Assembly: GCF_000271485.2 (NCBI RefSeq)
Contig: NZ_AKVN02000001.1
Location: 3,807,501-3,871,500, forward strand
Source: Pelosinus fermentans DSM 17108
GTDB taxonomy: Bacteria; Bacillota; Negativicutes; DSM-13327
Direction of reading: 5' to 3'
DNA: 64,000 nt
Shown here: in pieces, positions 35,630 through 44,621 of the stretch
Numbering within the stretch: position 1 is the stretch's first letter
Layout: every line of letters starts with the position of its first letter
Position numbers and translations under genes: made by a program
Notes under the pieces: model-generated
Database searches by the model: none
What the model saw: only the letters and a program-made list of their open reading frames with translations
What the model was told of the DNA's origin: nothing

Positions 35630-37660
35630 CTAAACGCAATTCCTTAAGATGTCATAAATTTGCCCCGCAGTCTGGCTTCCCCTGATTTTATCTTTTACGA
35701 TAACGTCGTCTAACAATAAAGCAAATTTCGCATAAAAGTTCTTGATCATTTTTTTATTGATTTCATCCTTCTTTAAATCAAAAGCTAGTAAGAATACGAT
35801 ATCTACCTGTTCATTGTGCTTCCATTTAATTGGCTTTTTCAATTTGGCTACTGCTATCGTTGAATCTAAAATATACTGCTGACTACCATGAGGGATTGCA
35901 ATCCCCTGGCCTACTACCGTTGAAGTAGCATCTTCTCTTTCCAGTACAGATTGTATAAATTCCTTACTAACCTTTTCTTTTGCCACTAACCTTTCAGCTA
36001 AATATTCAATGACCTCTTTTTTGCCTCCAACATCGAGATTCACAAAAATTAGATCTTCATCGTATAAAAAATGACTTACTTCACCCTTTTGCAGTGCCGT
36101 ATCACGTATTTTTATTTTCTTATATTGCAATATTTGCTCTTTTATTTTATGAATGTCCTCAGGCTTAAGTATGGAATTAATATATATTACAGGTTTTTCT
36201 TCTTCGGACAGCGGAATGGTGGATAGAGCAAAATCATAATTTGACTTGTTCATCGATTTGTAATCATATAGTGATAATGCATCATCAACCTCTAACCCTG
36301 GAATTGCCCTTCTAATCTGCTGTGATAGCAGCTGGGATATTCCAACTCCATGATTACAAACGACTACTGTCCGCATTTTATGATTGATTCGTTCTAAAGC
36401 AGTCTCCACATAGATGGCTAAAAAAGCAATCTCATCCTCCCCTACCCTCACATTGAAATATTTTTCAAACAAAATGCTCGATGCCCAGGCTGCTCCAAAA
36501 ACGCGGGGATAATTTTCTTTGATCTGTTGTAGGAAGGGATTTTCTGTATGGATGTTAAATTTCAGCCTGTATAGTGCAGGGCGCAGATACAGTATCAGAC
36601 TATTAACAAATCCTTCATCAGAACGCAAGTCCACATTCAATATTGTACCGATCAATTGAATTAACTCATTTATAAATGGACGAATGATGTCTATATCTTT
36701 AGCCATTTCTTCTTGTTTTTTTTCATTAGCAATATAACTAATCTCTGTTATCAATAGATAGGCTGCAAAATATAAAATATCATTTTCTGCGAAACTCACT
36801 TGAAATTCTTGTCCAATAGCCTTTGCCAAGGTTTCAGCCAACTTATATTCCCGTAATCCTAAAATCTCATTTGCCTGCTCCGTTGGTATCACAACAGACT
36901 TATTTTTTCGTTTCCTCATGGTACCTAACGATACATGCAGCAGTAACCTTAGATAGGAATCATATGCAAAAACAATCTGCTCTGCTGTTTCCAAACTGCT
37001 CAATATCTTCTCTATTTTTTCAACATCAAAACTTTCTAAGATTTGCTTCATTATAAAGAGATCTGACGAATCGACTCTGTTTTTTAATTGACTTTTTTTA
37101 TCTGCAGCTTCATTGATATCCCCTATATCGGCACACAGCATTCGATAAAAACCATCAACAGCTCTTCTCCAATCCATCTCTGAATAGCAAATCTCAATAC
37201 CAGAATGCTGTCTTCTAGCAATTGTGATGCCAAACTGCTTGAACCATTCCTCTATCTCCTTTAATAAATTAATAACCGAAGAACGACTGGTGTATAATCC
37301 ATCTGCAATCTCCTGCATGGTAATATATTTCTGATTGGCAAAGAGTAATTTTTTAATGATAAATACCTTTCTGTTTTTTATGCTGACGTCCTCACTGATC
37401 AAAGATTGTTTGTTGTTTATGAGCAGTTCGTCTAATTTTTTAATGTTATTGGAATCAAATTTCAAATAGACTCCAAAGCGGGGCTTCTTAATAATTTCAC
37501 CCAAATCCATTTTCTGCAGAACATTGTTAATGTTAATAATATGGTTTCGAATGGTTTTATCAGAAACATTCAATTTTTTAGCAATCGTATCCACTGTTAT
37601 AAATTTGCTGGTAGCAAGTAACTCTTTTACAATTTCTTTATCCCTGGAATTCAAATGCAT
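35630..37660 (-). CDS. PRD-containing PTS-controlled transcriptional regulator
   Basis: 676 residues: winged helix at the N-terminus (RDKEIVKELLATSKFITVD, KKLNVSDKTIRNHI), a second HTH/Mga-like region (YITMQEIADGLYTSRSSVIN), two PRDs (around residues 210-410), an EIIB-gat-like domain (RTVVVCNHGVGISQLLSQQI, with Cys) and a full EIIA_2 domain (STVVGQGIAIPHGSQQYI, with phospho-His). It is the first gene of the operon and likely activates it when its PTS domains are dephosphorylated. Distinct from the MtlR at 8-10 kb, where the EIIA motif is degraded. Confidence 0.9.
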   Translation of the reverse strand: MHLNSRDKEIVKELLATSKFITVDTIAKKLNVSDKTIRNHIININNVLQKMDLGEIIKKPRFGVYLKFDSNNIKKLDELLINNKQSLISEDVSIKNRKVFIIKKLLFANQKYITMQEIADGLYTSRSSVINLLKEIEEWFKQFGITIARRQHSGIEICYSEMDWRRAVDGFYRMLCADIGDINEAADKKSQLKNRVDSSDLFIMKQILESFDVEKIEKILSSLETAEQIVFAYDSYLRLLLHVSLGTMRKRKNKSVVIPTEQANEILGLREYKLAETLAKAIGQEFQVSFAENDILYFAAYLLITEISYIANEKKQEEMAKDIDIIRPFINELIQLIGTILNVDLRSDEGFVNSLILYLRPALYRLKFNIHTENPFLQQIKENYPRVFGAAWASSILFEKYFNVRVGEDEIAFLAIYVETALERINHKMRTVVVCNHGVGISQLLSQQIRRAIPGLEVDDALSLYDYKSMNKSNYDFALSTIPLSEEEKPVIYINSILKPEDIHKIKEQILQYKKIKIRDTALQKGEVSHFLYDEDLIFVNLDVGGKKEVIEYLAERLVAKEKVSKEFIQSVLEREDATSTVVGQGIAIPHGSQQYILDSTIAVAKLKKPIKWKHNEQVDIVFLLAFDLKKDEINKKMIKNFYAKFALLLDDVIVKDKIRGSQTAGQIYDILRNCV

Positions 37661-37811
37661 AATTTCACCTGCTAACTATTTAATATCAAACCTTGATCAT
37701 AGTATGATAATAGCATATTATCATCACATAAAAGTACAAATATCGACAGATTAATCTGGAAATTATCTCATTATTCACTTTAATACAAATTTTCTATATT
37801 CTTAAATAGGA

Positions 37812-37852
37812 CTACCCCCAATCGTAGAATCAAGAAACTACGACTGGGGGTA
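37812..37852. terminator. Hairpin between the PRD operon and the second PTS gene
   Basis: TACCCCCA-TCGTAG stem with CTACGA-TGGGGGTA around AATCAAGAAA. No strong T tract. It lies just beyond the stop at 37880 of the leftward EIICB gene and so may end the ptsG transcript. Confidence 0.5.
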
Positions 37853-37879
37853 ATTGGGTTCGTAATGCAATTTTATTTA

Positions 37880-39706
37880 TTAATCCATACACTGCATAAT
37901 AATATCTTCTCCTGCTGTTACTTCCTCAGCGGGAGTTATGTGTATCTCTTTTCCTCCAGTAATGTTAATCCTTACAATACTCTCTGCATGCTCCCTAGGA
38001 TTACTTAGGGATAGAATCTTCTGTCCAACAGTAATCTCTTGTCCCTCACTGACCAAAAACTGCAATGCAGCGCTTAAAGCGGGAGATTCTAATTCCACCT
38101 GAATCATCAATTGATAATGTGGCTCAACCCTCATCAGTAATGATGCTGGATTTGAACATACTTGTGTCACTCTGCCGGCAGCAGGGGCAAGACAACTATC
38201 ATCCCTTGTGGCAATTGCTACCGTATAATCCGGGATTCGACCTCCTTCTTGAATCAGTCTGCCACTTACCGGCGCATTAATTCGTACATCCTGTATAGGA
38301 GTCGGAACATATGCCTCTGTCAGTTGCTCCTCAACAAAATCCTTCCCAATCATCTTGGAAATTTCTTCTTTTAAACCGTCGGACTGCGTCCCAAAGATAA
38401 ATTGAAAATTAGTCCCCATTTCCATGATTCCGACTGCACCTAAAGCTGGAAAATCCTGTTTTCTTACTGACTCTCGTTGTTTTACAGAAACTCGCAGCCG
38501 TGAAATACATGCATCCAAAGCCTTAATATTCTCTGCTCCACCCAATGCTTTCACTATGTTATATGCCCTACGGAAAGTATCTGGCTCATGATCAGGGAGA
38601 GATTCATCTTCCCGGCCTGGTGTTTTTAATTGAAAATGATTGATAGCTAGATGAAAAACAATAAAATAGAGTGCACCGATACTGATTCCAACCGGCCATA
38701 TCCACAGCTGATTGTGCCCATATTTATACGACAATAAATAATCAATGAAGGATGCCGAAAAGGTAAATCCCAAATGGATATCTAACCAGCTGGTCATAAG
38801 CCCGGAGACACCAGCCATTAGTACATGAAATATGAATAAAGACGGCGCAACAAAAATAAAAGCAAATTCGATGGGTTCGGTAATCCCTGTCAGAAAGGAA
38901 GTTAAAGCACCGCTAATCATCAATCCAGCAACAACTTTTCGCCGTTCTGGTCTGGCGTTGTAGTATATTGCAAAGGCTGCTGCCGGCAGACCAAACATCA
39001 TAATCGGAAATTCACTAGCCATAAATATGCCTGCCGTTGGATCACCGGCAAAATAGCGGTTAAAATCTCCGCGTATTAAGGTGCCGTCAGGAGTAATAAA
39101 ATGCCCAAATTCATACAAGAAGGCAGGATAGTACACATGATGCAAACCGATGGGTATCAGTAAACGTTTTCCGGCAGCAAACAGTGCCGGACCGACACTA
39201 GAATTCACTGCTAAGTGACCAATGCCATCAATGCCTAATTGGATTACAGGCCAGACAATCTGCAGCAGCAGCGCCATCACCACACCTGCAACAGCTGTGG
39301 CAATCGGTACAAAGCGCTTTCCGGCAAAAAATCCTAACACATGAGGCAGCTTCATTTGATGAAACTGCCGATATAGAACAGCTGCAATAAGGCCCATTAC
39401 AATACCAGAAAAAACGCCCATATCAATACTCGGATTTACAGACTTTAAGACTGCCAAAAAAATTAGATGACCAATTACAGCCGCTAAAGCGGCAACTGCT
39501 TGCCCTTGAGAAAAACCAATCGCCACCCCTACTGCAAACAACAACGGCAAATTAGCAAATACTGCCATGCCAGCATCCCGTACTGCAGGCATATTCAATA
39601 AATCCTTTTCTCCAAACCGGAATAAAAGTCCGGCTGCCGGTAAAACAGATACAGGCAGCATCAAAGATTGTCCGATTTGCTGCAGGTAGCGGAATATATC
39701 TTTCAC
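37880..39706 (-). CDS. PTS glucose/GlcNAc-type EIICB with a degenerate EIIA domain
   Basis: About 608 residues. EIIC covers residues 1-360 (IGQSLMLPVSVLPAAGLLFRFG, FLTGITEPIEFAFIFVAPS), followed by an EIIB domain (NIKALDACISRLRVSVKQ, with its phospho-Cys). A C-terminal EIIA-like domain (NAPVSGRLIQEGGRIPDYTV onward) lacks the HFGIDTV-x-L-x-GEGF active-site block, reading YQLMIQVELESPALSAAL instead, so the phospho-His is missing. It must receive phosphate from another EIIA, perhaps that of the neighbouring PtsG. The start is taken as GTG 39706 with AAGGAG upstream. It lies downstream of ptsG, with a 15-bp hairpin between. Confidence 0.85.
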   Translation of the reverse strand: MKDIFRYLQQIGQSLMLPVSVLPAAGLLFRFGEKDLLNMPAVRDAGMAVFANLPLLFAVGVAIGFSQGQAVAALAAVIGHLIFLAVLKSVNPSIDMGVFSGIVMGLIAAVLYRQFHQMKLPHVLGFFAGKRFVPIATAVAGVVMALLLQIVWPVIQLGIDGIGHLAVNSSVGPALFAAGKRLLIPIGLHHVYYPAFLYEFGHFITPDGTLIRGDFNRYFAGDPTAGIFMASEFPIMMFGLPAAAFAIYYNARPERRKVVAGLMISGALTSFLTGITEPIEFAFIFVAPSLFIFHVLMAGVSGLMTSWLDIHLGFTFSASFIDYLLSYKYGHNQLWIWPVGISIGALYFIVFHLAINHFQLKTPGREDESLPDHEPDTFRRAYNIVKALGGAENIKALDACISRLRVSVKQRESVRKQDFPALGAVGIMEMGTNFQFIFGTQSDGLKEEISKMIGKDFVEEQLTEAYVPTPIQDVRINAPVSGRLIQEGGRIPDYTVAIATRDDSCLAPAAGRVTQVCSNPASLLMRVEPHYQLMIQVELESPALSAALQFLVSEGQEITVGQKILSLSNPREHAESIVRINITGGKEIHITPAEEVTAGEDIIMQCMD

Positions 39707-39766
39707 CTGACTCCTTCCTCCTTTTATGTAGTCAGTCTCTCGAAAAAACAATCCTATCCCCTCTAA

Positions 39767-39799
39767 TGTAAAGGCACCAGAACATCTGGTGCCTTTACA
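39767..39799 (-). terminator. Perfect 15-bp hairpin between ptsG and the second EIICB gene
   Basis: TGTAAAGGCACCAGA-ACA-TCTGGTGCCTTTACA. There is no following T run, so it may stabilise the ptsG mRNA end or lower expression of the next gene rather than fully terminate. Confidence 0.55.
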
Positions 39800-39821
39800 C
39801 ATAAACGATACATTACGGTAC

Positions 39822-41861
39822 TTATTGTACTTTAATATTCATACGTTCTCCACGTTTTACCATTTTTCCTTCCTCTACGATAATCAACCTGCCTGCCAAA
39901 TTAGTAAACACTATCGGAGTAATAACAGATGGTACTTTCCCTTTTATTGATTCCAAATCTGCTTTAAAGATCCTTTGGCCTGCTTTCACTCGATCCCCTT
40001 GATTGACAAACAAAGTAAATCCTTCACCTTTTAGATGCACCGTATCAATCCCAAAATGTACAATCAATTCTAAACCGCTGTCAGCAGTAATTCCCACAGC
40101 ATGCTTGCTTTCCAGCACACTGGTTATCGTGCCGTCAACAGGGGATATAACTTCGCCATTACTAGGTTCAATAGCAAAACCGTCACCCACTATTTTTTGT
40201 GAAAACACTTGATCAGGAACCTGGGTAATAGCAAGTACCTTTCCATCTAATGGAGAAATAAACGCATGGATGGAATCGATTATTGTACTAGCCGCAGTTT
40301 CTGCTGCTTGTTGTATTTCAGCAGGAGTTACAACTCCTTGGGGTATCTCTTTTCCTGCCATAATATCTTGCATTTGCGTTTTTAGTATATCCGATTTTGG
40401 TCCAAAGATAATTTGCAGGTTATCACCGATTACCATAACGCCGGATGCACCCAGTTTTTTGAGTCGATCTTGATTGACCTCACTCTTATTTTTTACACTG
40501 ACACGTAAGCGAGTAATACAAGCATCCAGATGTGTCAGATTATTTTTACCGCCTAACGCCTGTAAAACATCTGCTGCTAAACTAGAAGCTGGAGCATTGT
40601 ATACTTCTTCTGTTCCTGTATCCTCTTCCCGCCCTGGAGTTTTTAAATTCCAAGTTCGAATCGCAAAACGGAATCCGAAATAATAGATGACTGAAAAAAC
40701 CAAACCTACGGGAATTACTAACCACCAATCCGTACGATTGGGAATAACGCCAAACAATAAATAATCAATTACACCCCCAGAAAAGGTCATACCGATTTTA
40801 ACATTCAAAATCTGCATCAGCATAAAGGATAAACCAGCAAAAATAGTATGAATACCAAATAGTACTGGCGCAACGAACAAGAAGGAAAATTCAATGGGTT
40901 CAGTAATGCCTGTTAAAAAAGATGTGAGTGCCGCCGAAAGCATAATACCGCCAATTGCCGCTTTCTTCTCGGGTTTTGCCTCATGATAGATGGCAAGAGC
41001 TGCAGCTGGCAGGCCAAACATCATGAATGGGAACTTTCCCGTCATGAATGTACCAGCGGTAAAGGCTACGCCATCTTTGAGCTGAGCAAAGAAGATGCTT
41101 TGATCACCGTTAACAATTTGTCCGCTTTTACTTACATACTCACCAAACTGATACCAAAAAGGATTATAGAAAATATGATGAAGACCAAAAGGAATCAGTG
41201 CGCGTTCAATAATACCAAAGATAAAAGCAGCCAATATCTTATTCGAATCAATCATATTTCGTGAAAACAAGGTTAATCCCAATTGAATCGGCGGCCAGAC
41301 AAAGGTCATGGCAACACCTAAAACAAGGGCCGCAGCTGCTGTTACGATCGGCACAAAACGTTTCCCTGCAAAAAAGCCAAGATACGAAGGCAGCTCAATA
41401 TTGTAAAACCGTTTATATACTTGTGCTGCTAATATACCCACAATGATACCACCAAATACACCCGTTTGCAGTGTAGGAATCCCCAGTACACTGCTGTAGG
41501 CGGGATTGCCAGCAATCATGTCCGGAGTAATCCCTGTGACGATCCCCATAGTGACATTCATAATCAGAAAACCAACAATTGCTGCAAGCCCGGCAACACC
41601 TTCGCCGCCAGATAAACCTACTGCTACACCTACTGCAAACAGCAAGGACAGATTGCCAAAAATAATGCCGCCGGCCTGTTCCATAATTTGAGCCAGAGCA
41701 TGGATCACGTGATTATCAAGCAGAGGCATAATACTAATTGCCGCTGGATTTTGTAATGCATTACCAAAAGCTAATAAAAGACCTGCTGCTGGCAATAAAG
41801 CGACTGGCAGCATTAGCGCTCTGCCTACCTGTTGTAAAATACCAAAGGATTTCTTTATCAT
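39822..41861 (-). CDS. ptsG: PTS glucose-specific enzyme IICBA
   Basis: About 679 residues, very close in layout to Bacillus PtsG: EIIC (GRALMLPVALLPAAGLLLAFG, GVAGLAAIVGFLIMNVTMG, ALIPFGLHHIFYNPFWY, FLTGITEPIEFSFLFVAPV), linker NLKTPGREED, EIIB (LTHLDACITRLRVSVKNK, with Cys) and EIIA (GLELIVHFGIDTVHLKGEGF, with the phospho-His). It imports and phosphorylates glucose. ATG 41861 follows GGAGAGGGG. The upstream leader carries a RAT sequence overlapping a terminator, and glcT lies next to it, so expression is by glucose-dependent antitermination. Confidence 0.95.
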   Translation of the reverse strand: MIKKSFGILQQVGRALMLPVALLPAAGLLLAFGNALQNPAAISIMPLLDNHVIHALAQIMEQAGGIIFGNLSLLFAVGVAVGLSGGEGVAGLAAIVGFLIMNVTMGIVTGITPDMIAGNPAYSSVLGIPTLQTGVFGGIIVGILAAQVYKRFYNIELPSYLGFFAGKRFVPIVTAAAALVLGVAMTFVWPPIQLGLTLFSRNMIDSNKILAAFIFGIIERALIPFGLHHIFYNPFWYQFGEYVSKSGQIVNGDQSIFFAQLKDGVAFTAGTFMTGKFPFMMFGLPAAALAIYHEAKPEKKAAIGGIMLSAALTSFLTGITEPIEFSFLFVAPVLFGIHTIFAGLSFMLMQILNVKIGMTFSGGVIDYLLFGVIPNRTDWWLVIPVGLVFSVIYYFGFRFAIRTWNLKTPGREEDTGTEEVYNAPASSLAADVLQALGGKNNLTHLDACITRLRVSVKNKSEVNQDRLKKLGASGVMVIGDNLQIIFGPKSDILKTQMQDIMAGKEIPQGVVTPAEIQQAAETAASTIIDSIHAFISPLDGKVLAITQVPDQVFSQKIVGDGFAIEPSNGEVISPVDGTITSVLESKHAVGITADSGLELIVHFGIDTVHLKGEGFTLFVNQGDRVKAGQRIFKADLESIKGKVPSVITPIVFTNLAGRLIIVEEGKMVKRGERMNIKVQ

Positions 41862-41944
41862 GATAATTCCCCTCTCCTTTATCAATCTATTATAAAATCT
41901 AAGCCTCCCCAGTTTTCCTTTCGGATCACCTCCTTATATACATA

Positions 41945-41999
41945 ATAAAAAAGCATGAGCCATTATGAGGATTGGTAATCCTCACTAACAACTCATGCC
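41945..41999 (-). terminator. Antitermination-controlled terminator in the ptsG leader
   Basis: Minus strand GCATGAG...CTCATGC with an inner GAGGATT/AATCCTC stem, followed by TTTTTTATT. It overlaps the RAT. Confidence 0.88.
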
Positions 42000-42018
42000 T
42001 GCTTTACCAGTAACACGT
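41991..42018 (-). promoter_or_regulatory. RAT (ribonucleic antiterminator) site for GlcT
   Basis: Minus strand ACGTGTTACTG-GTAAAG-CAGGCATGAGT matches the GlcT-binding antiterminator of the Bacillus ptsG leader and overlaps the 5' arm of the terminator. Confidence 0.88.
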
Positions 42019-42037
42019 ATTTTAAAATTGATCGATA

Positions 42038-42889
42038 TCATTGATGATGCTTACTGCGGATACGCTCCAAATGGATTGTTAAATATCCGATTTCTGCATC
42101 CGGTACCACGACTTCCAATTCTTTTTCTATAATATCACCCACTTGGCGAGCAAGCTTGTAGGATGTGGAAAAATCTTTTTTTAAGTGCTCCATAAATGGG
42201 TTCTCAATCGCAGTATTCGTTATCACCCGGTGAATACTGCTCTGTAAATGTGTAAGTAACCTTGTGTAATTAAGACCGCTATTCTCCTGCAAAGGTCCTA
42301 TTTGCATTTCAATATGCTGAATAACCTTATTAATGATTTGAGAATGCTTTAAACTCTCACCTACTGACCGATTGTGTCTGGCCGCATGCAGATGCAGGGC
42401 AATAAAACCAATTTCCTCTCGCGGGATAGTTACACCCAGCTTTTCAGCAATCATCTTAGATCCCTGTGTCGCCACATAAAACTCGTCTGGATACATGACT
42501 TCAATTTCAGAGATAAAGGGATTTTTGATCTCCATGCCTTGGGAAAGACGAATTAATGTAAAATTAATATGATCTGTCAGTGCCACATAGACGCGAGGAT
42601 GCAGTGCCTGCCCAAGCTGCATCTTGGCTAATTCAATAATATCTTCTGCAACTTGTATCACTGCCGGTTCGACCTGCTCGATCAAACTTAAGGCCTGCTG
42701 CTCTGCCACACCTTCGGGAACGACATAAATTTTTTCATATTTCGGACTTTTTAACAGATCGCCTGCTTTCCGTCCAAATCCCATTCCCTTACCGAGTAAA
42801 ATAACATCCTGCCCAATCACGGTATTTGCTATCACTGCATTATTGCTTAAAATTCGTTGAACAGTAAATGGGCCCTCTATCGTTGCCAA
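42038..42889 (-). CDS. glcT: GlcT transcriptional antiterminator
   Basis: BglG/SacY-family RNA-binding antiterminator of the glucose PTS. The CAT RNA-binding domain is FTVQRILSNNAVIANTVIGQ with GKGMGFGRKAGD. PRD1 (ALTDHINFTLIRLSQG, EEIGFIALHLHAARHN) and PRD2 (LLTHLQSSIHRVI, AEIGYLTIHLERI) carry the regulatory His pairs. The start is taken as TTG 42889, with GGGGGAG six bases upstream and the CAT domain right after it; the frame is open upstream to a GTG at 42958, but those residues do not resemble the family. It lies directly upstream of the ptsG leader. Confidence 0.9.
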   Translation of the reverse strand: MATIEGPFTVQRILSNNAVIANTVIGQDVILLGKGMGFGRKAGDLLKSPKYEKIYVVPEGVAEQQALSLIEQVEPAVIQVAEDIIELAKMQLGQALHPRVYVALTDHINFTLIRLSQGMEIKNPFISEIEVMYPDEFYVATQGSKMIAEKLGVTIPREEIGFIALHLHAARHNRSVGESLKHSQIINKVIQHIEMQIGPLQENSGLNYTRLLTHLQSSIHRVITNTAIENPFMEHLKKDFSTSYKLARQVGDIIEKELEVVVPDAEIGYLTIHLERIRSKHHQ

Positions 42890-43065
42890 TTGCAACTCCC
42901 CCTGTCTTTTTAAAAGGGAATAGCCAGCAAGAAAATGATATTGGTATTCCAATTTCACTTTCTTACTGGCTAATGCCGTTACCGTAACACGCCACTCTTT
43001 GTAGAAATTATATCACACCATATCTGATCATGACAAGTAGAAATCAAAGGGAATGCTTAATTGAG

Positions 43066-43143
43066 TTAAGCTTTAGCAATTACGCTTTGATTTATTCCGT
43101 CAGCTATACTCTTTGCTGCGTTGCTATACTAGCTAATGCGAAT
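43066..43143 (-). pseudogene. Possible decayed small ORF behind a strong ribosome site
   Basis: On the minus strand AAAGGAGGTGATTC is followed 8 bases later by ATT (not ATG). The frame ATT-CGC-ATT-AGC-TAG continues YSNAAKSIADGINQSVIAKA to TAA. Two single-base changes would make a 25-residue peptide starting MRISQYSNAAK. This looks like a recently lost small gene. No family is recognised. The rest of the 42959-43310 gap holds only the lipase promoter region. Confidence 0.3.
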
Positions 43144-43310
43144 CTGAATCACCTCCTTTATATTTTATCACATTTATTTATTTGGCTCAAAAGAACCATT
43201 TCTTAGCTTCTTCAGAATGATAGAAAAATTTAACATTGGCAGTTGAATTCTAAACCTGCGTAAGAATGTAATAAGTATATCATCATCATTAATTAAAGGA
43301 GGAATTTAAA

Positions 43311-44519
43311 ATGGATTCTGTAATGCAAACGAAGGAAATGGTAATGAAATCAAATGTCAACTCTTACCCGATAGTGCTAGTACATGGATTTATGGGCTGG
43401 GGTAGAAACGAGGTACTGGGACTAAAATATTGGGGAGGGATAACTGACTATGAGCAAGAACTTTCCTCATATGGTTACACGGCTTATACTGCAACGGTAG
43501 GCCCTGTATCCAGCAATTGGGACAGAGCTTGTGAGTTGTATGCCTATATCAAGGGAGGAACGGTAGACTACGGTCACGCACATTCTACACAGAAAGGGCA
43601 TAGCAGGTATGGAAGGACATACCCCGGTCTTTATCCTGAATGGGGCAATCTAACGACGGAAGGTAAAGTAAATAAAATTCATCTTGTGGCTCACAGCATG
43701 GGGGGGCAGACAGTACGCACCCTTGTACAATTACTGAAGGAAGGCAGTGAAGAGGAACGAAATACAACGCCATCCCAACTAAGTTCTCTCTTTGCAGGGG
43801 GTAAATCGTGGGTTCACAGTATTACTACGATTGCTTCTCCTCATGATGGTACCACACTTGCCGACGGAATCAATATTTTTGGAGATTTTGCTAAGAATCT
43901 AGTAGCCTCTCTAGCGTCTTTTACCGGTGCAGGTGAAAAGCTTATCTATGATTTCAAACTTGATCAGTGGGGTTTGAATCGAAAGTCAGGGGAAAGCCTT
44001 ACAGACTATACAAACAGGGTGTTTAACAGCGCTATCTGGAATAGTACGAATGACCTTGCCAACTGGGATTTAAGTACTGACGGAGCCCGCGTTCTTAATC
44101 AATGGGTTAAGGCGCAATCTGATATATACTATTTTTCTTATTCTACCTGCGCAACTGTCCCTAGTATTCTGACGAGTAACGAACTTCCCCATGTAATTTA
44201 TATGACCCCGCTGTTATATCCCTTTGGAAGATTCATAGGGAGTTATACACGTAATGAACAAGGGCGGGTTATTATTGATAATAGCTGGAAGCCCAATGAT
44301 GGCGTGGTCAATACCATTTCGCAAAATGGTCCAAAAATCTGGTCTTCTGATAAAATAGTCAACTATAATGGAGTGCCGCAAATAGGCAAGTGGAATTCCA
44401 TGCCCTTGTTAGATACGATTGATCATATGGATGCATGTGGTATTGGAACAAATGCATTAACTTTATCATGGTATAAGGGTCTTGCTGAAAAACTAAGTCA
44501 GCTAACAATAAGTAATTAA
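43311..44519 (+). CDS. Triacylglycerol lipase, family I.5-like
   Basis: 402 residues of alpha/beta-hydrolase. YPIVLVHGFMGWGRNEVLG then KYWGG matches the oxyanion-hole region of Geobacillus/Staphylococcus lipases, VAHSMGGQTVR carries the nucleophile Ser, and DTIDHMDACGIG the catalytic His. IASPHDGTTLAD and the overall length of about 390 residues fit family I.5, enzymes that are normally secreted and bind zinc and calcium. Here the N-terminus (MDSVMQTKEMVMKSNVNS) has no signal peptide. AAAGGAGG lies 8 bases before the ATG. A perfect hairpin (44539-44572) follows. It is one of the few plus-strand genes in this half. Confidence 0.88.
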   Translation: MDSVMQTKEMVMKSNVNSYPIVLVHGFMGWGRNEVLGLKYWGGITDYEQELSSYGYTAYTATVGPVSSNWDRACELYAYIKGGTVDYGHAHSTQKGHSRYGRTYPGLYPEWGNLTTEGKVNKIHLVAHSMGGQTVRTLVQLLKEGSEEERNTTPSQLSSLFAGGKSWVHSITTIASPHDGTTLADGINIFGDFAKNLVASLASFTGAGEKLIYDFKLDQWGLNRKSGESLTDYTNRVFNSAIWNSTNDLANWDLSTDGARVLNQWVKAQSDIYYFSYSTCATVPSILTSNELPHVIYMTPLLYPFGRFIGSYTRNEQGRVIIDNSWKPNDGVVNTISQNGPKIWSSDKIVNYNGVPQIGKWNSMPLLDTIDHMDACGIGTNALTLSWYKGLAEKLSQLTISN

Positions 44520-44538
44520 TATAAACTTGAGGTAAGTA

Positions 44539-44572
44539 CAGGCTGTTGAGAAATAACTTTCTCAACAGCCTG
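44539..44572. terminator. Perfect 15-bp hairpin between convergent lipase and GAPDH genes
   Basis: CAGGCTGTTGAGAAA-TAAC-TTTCTCAACAGCCTG. No long T tract in either direction, but its place between converging genes fits a bidirectional terminator. Confidence 0.6.
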
Positions 44573-44621
44573 AAGGTCGCCTTCAATAAGGTCATCCTTT
44601 ACTCTATCTGTAAATACTCTT

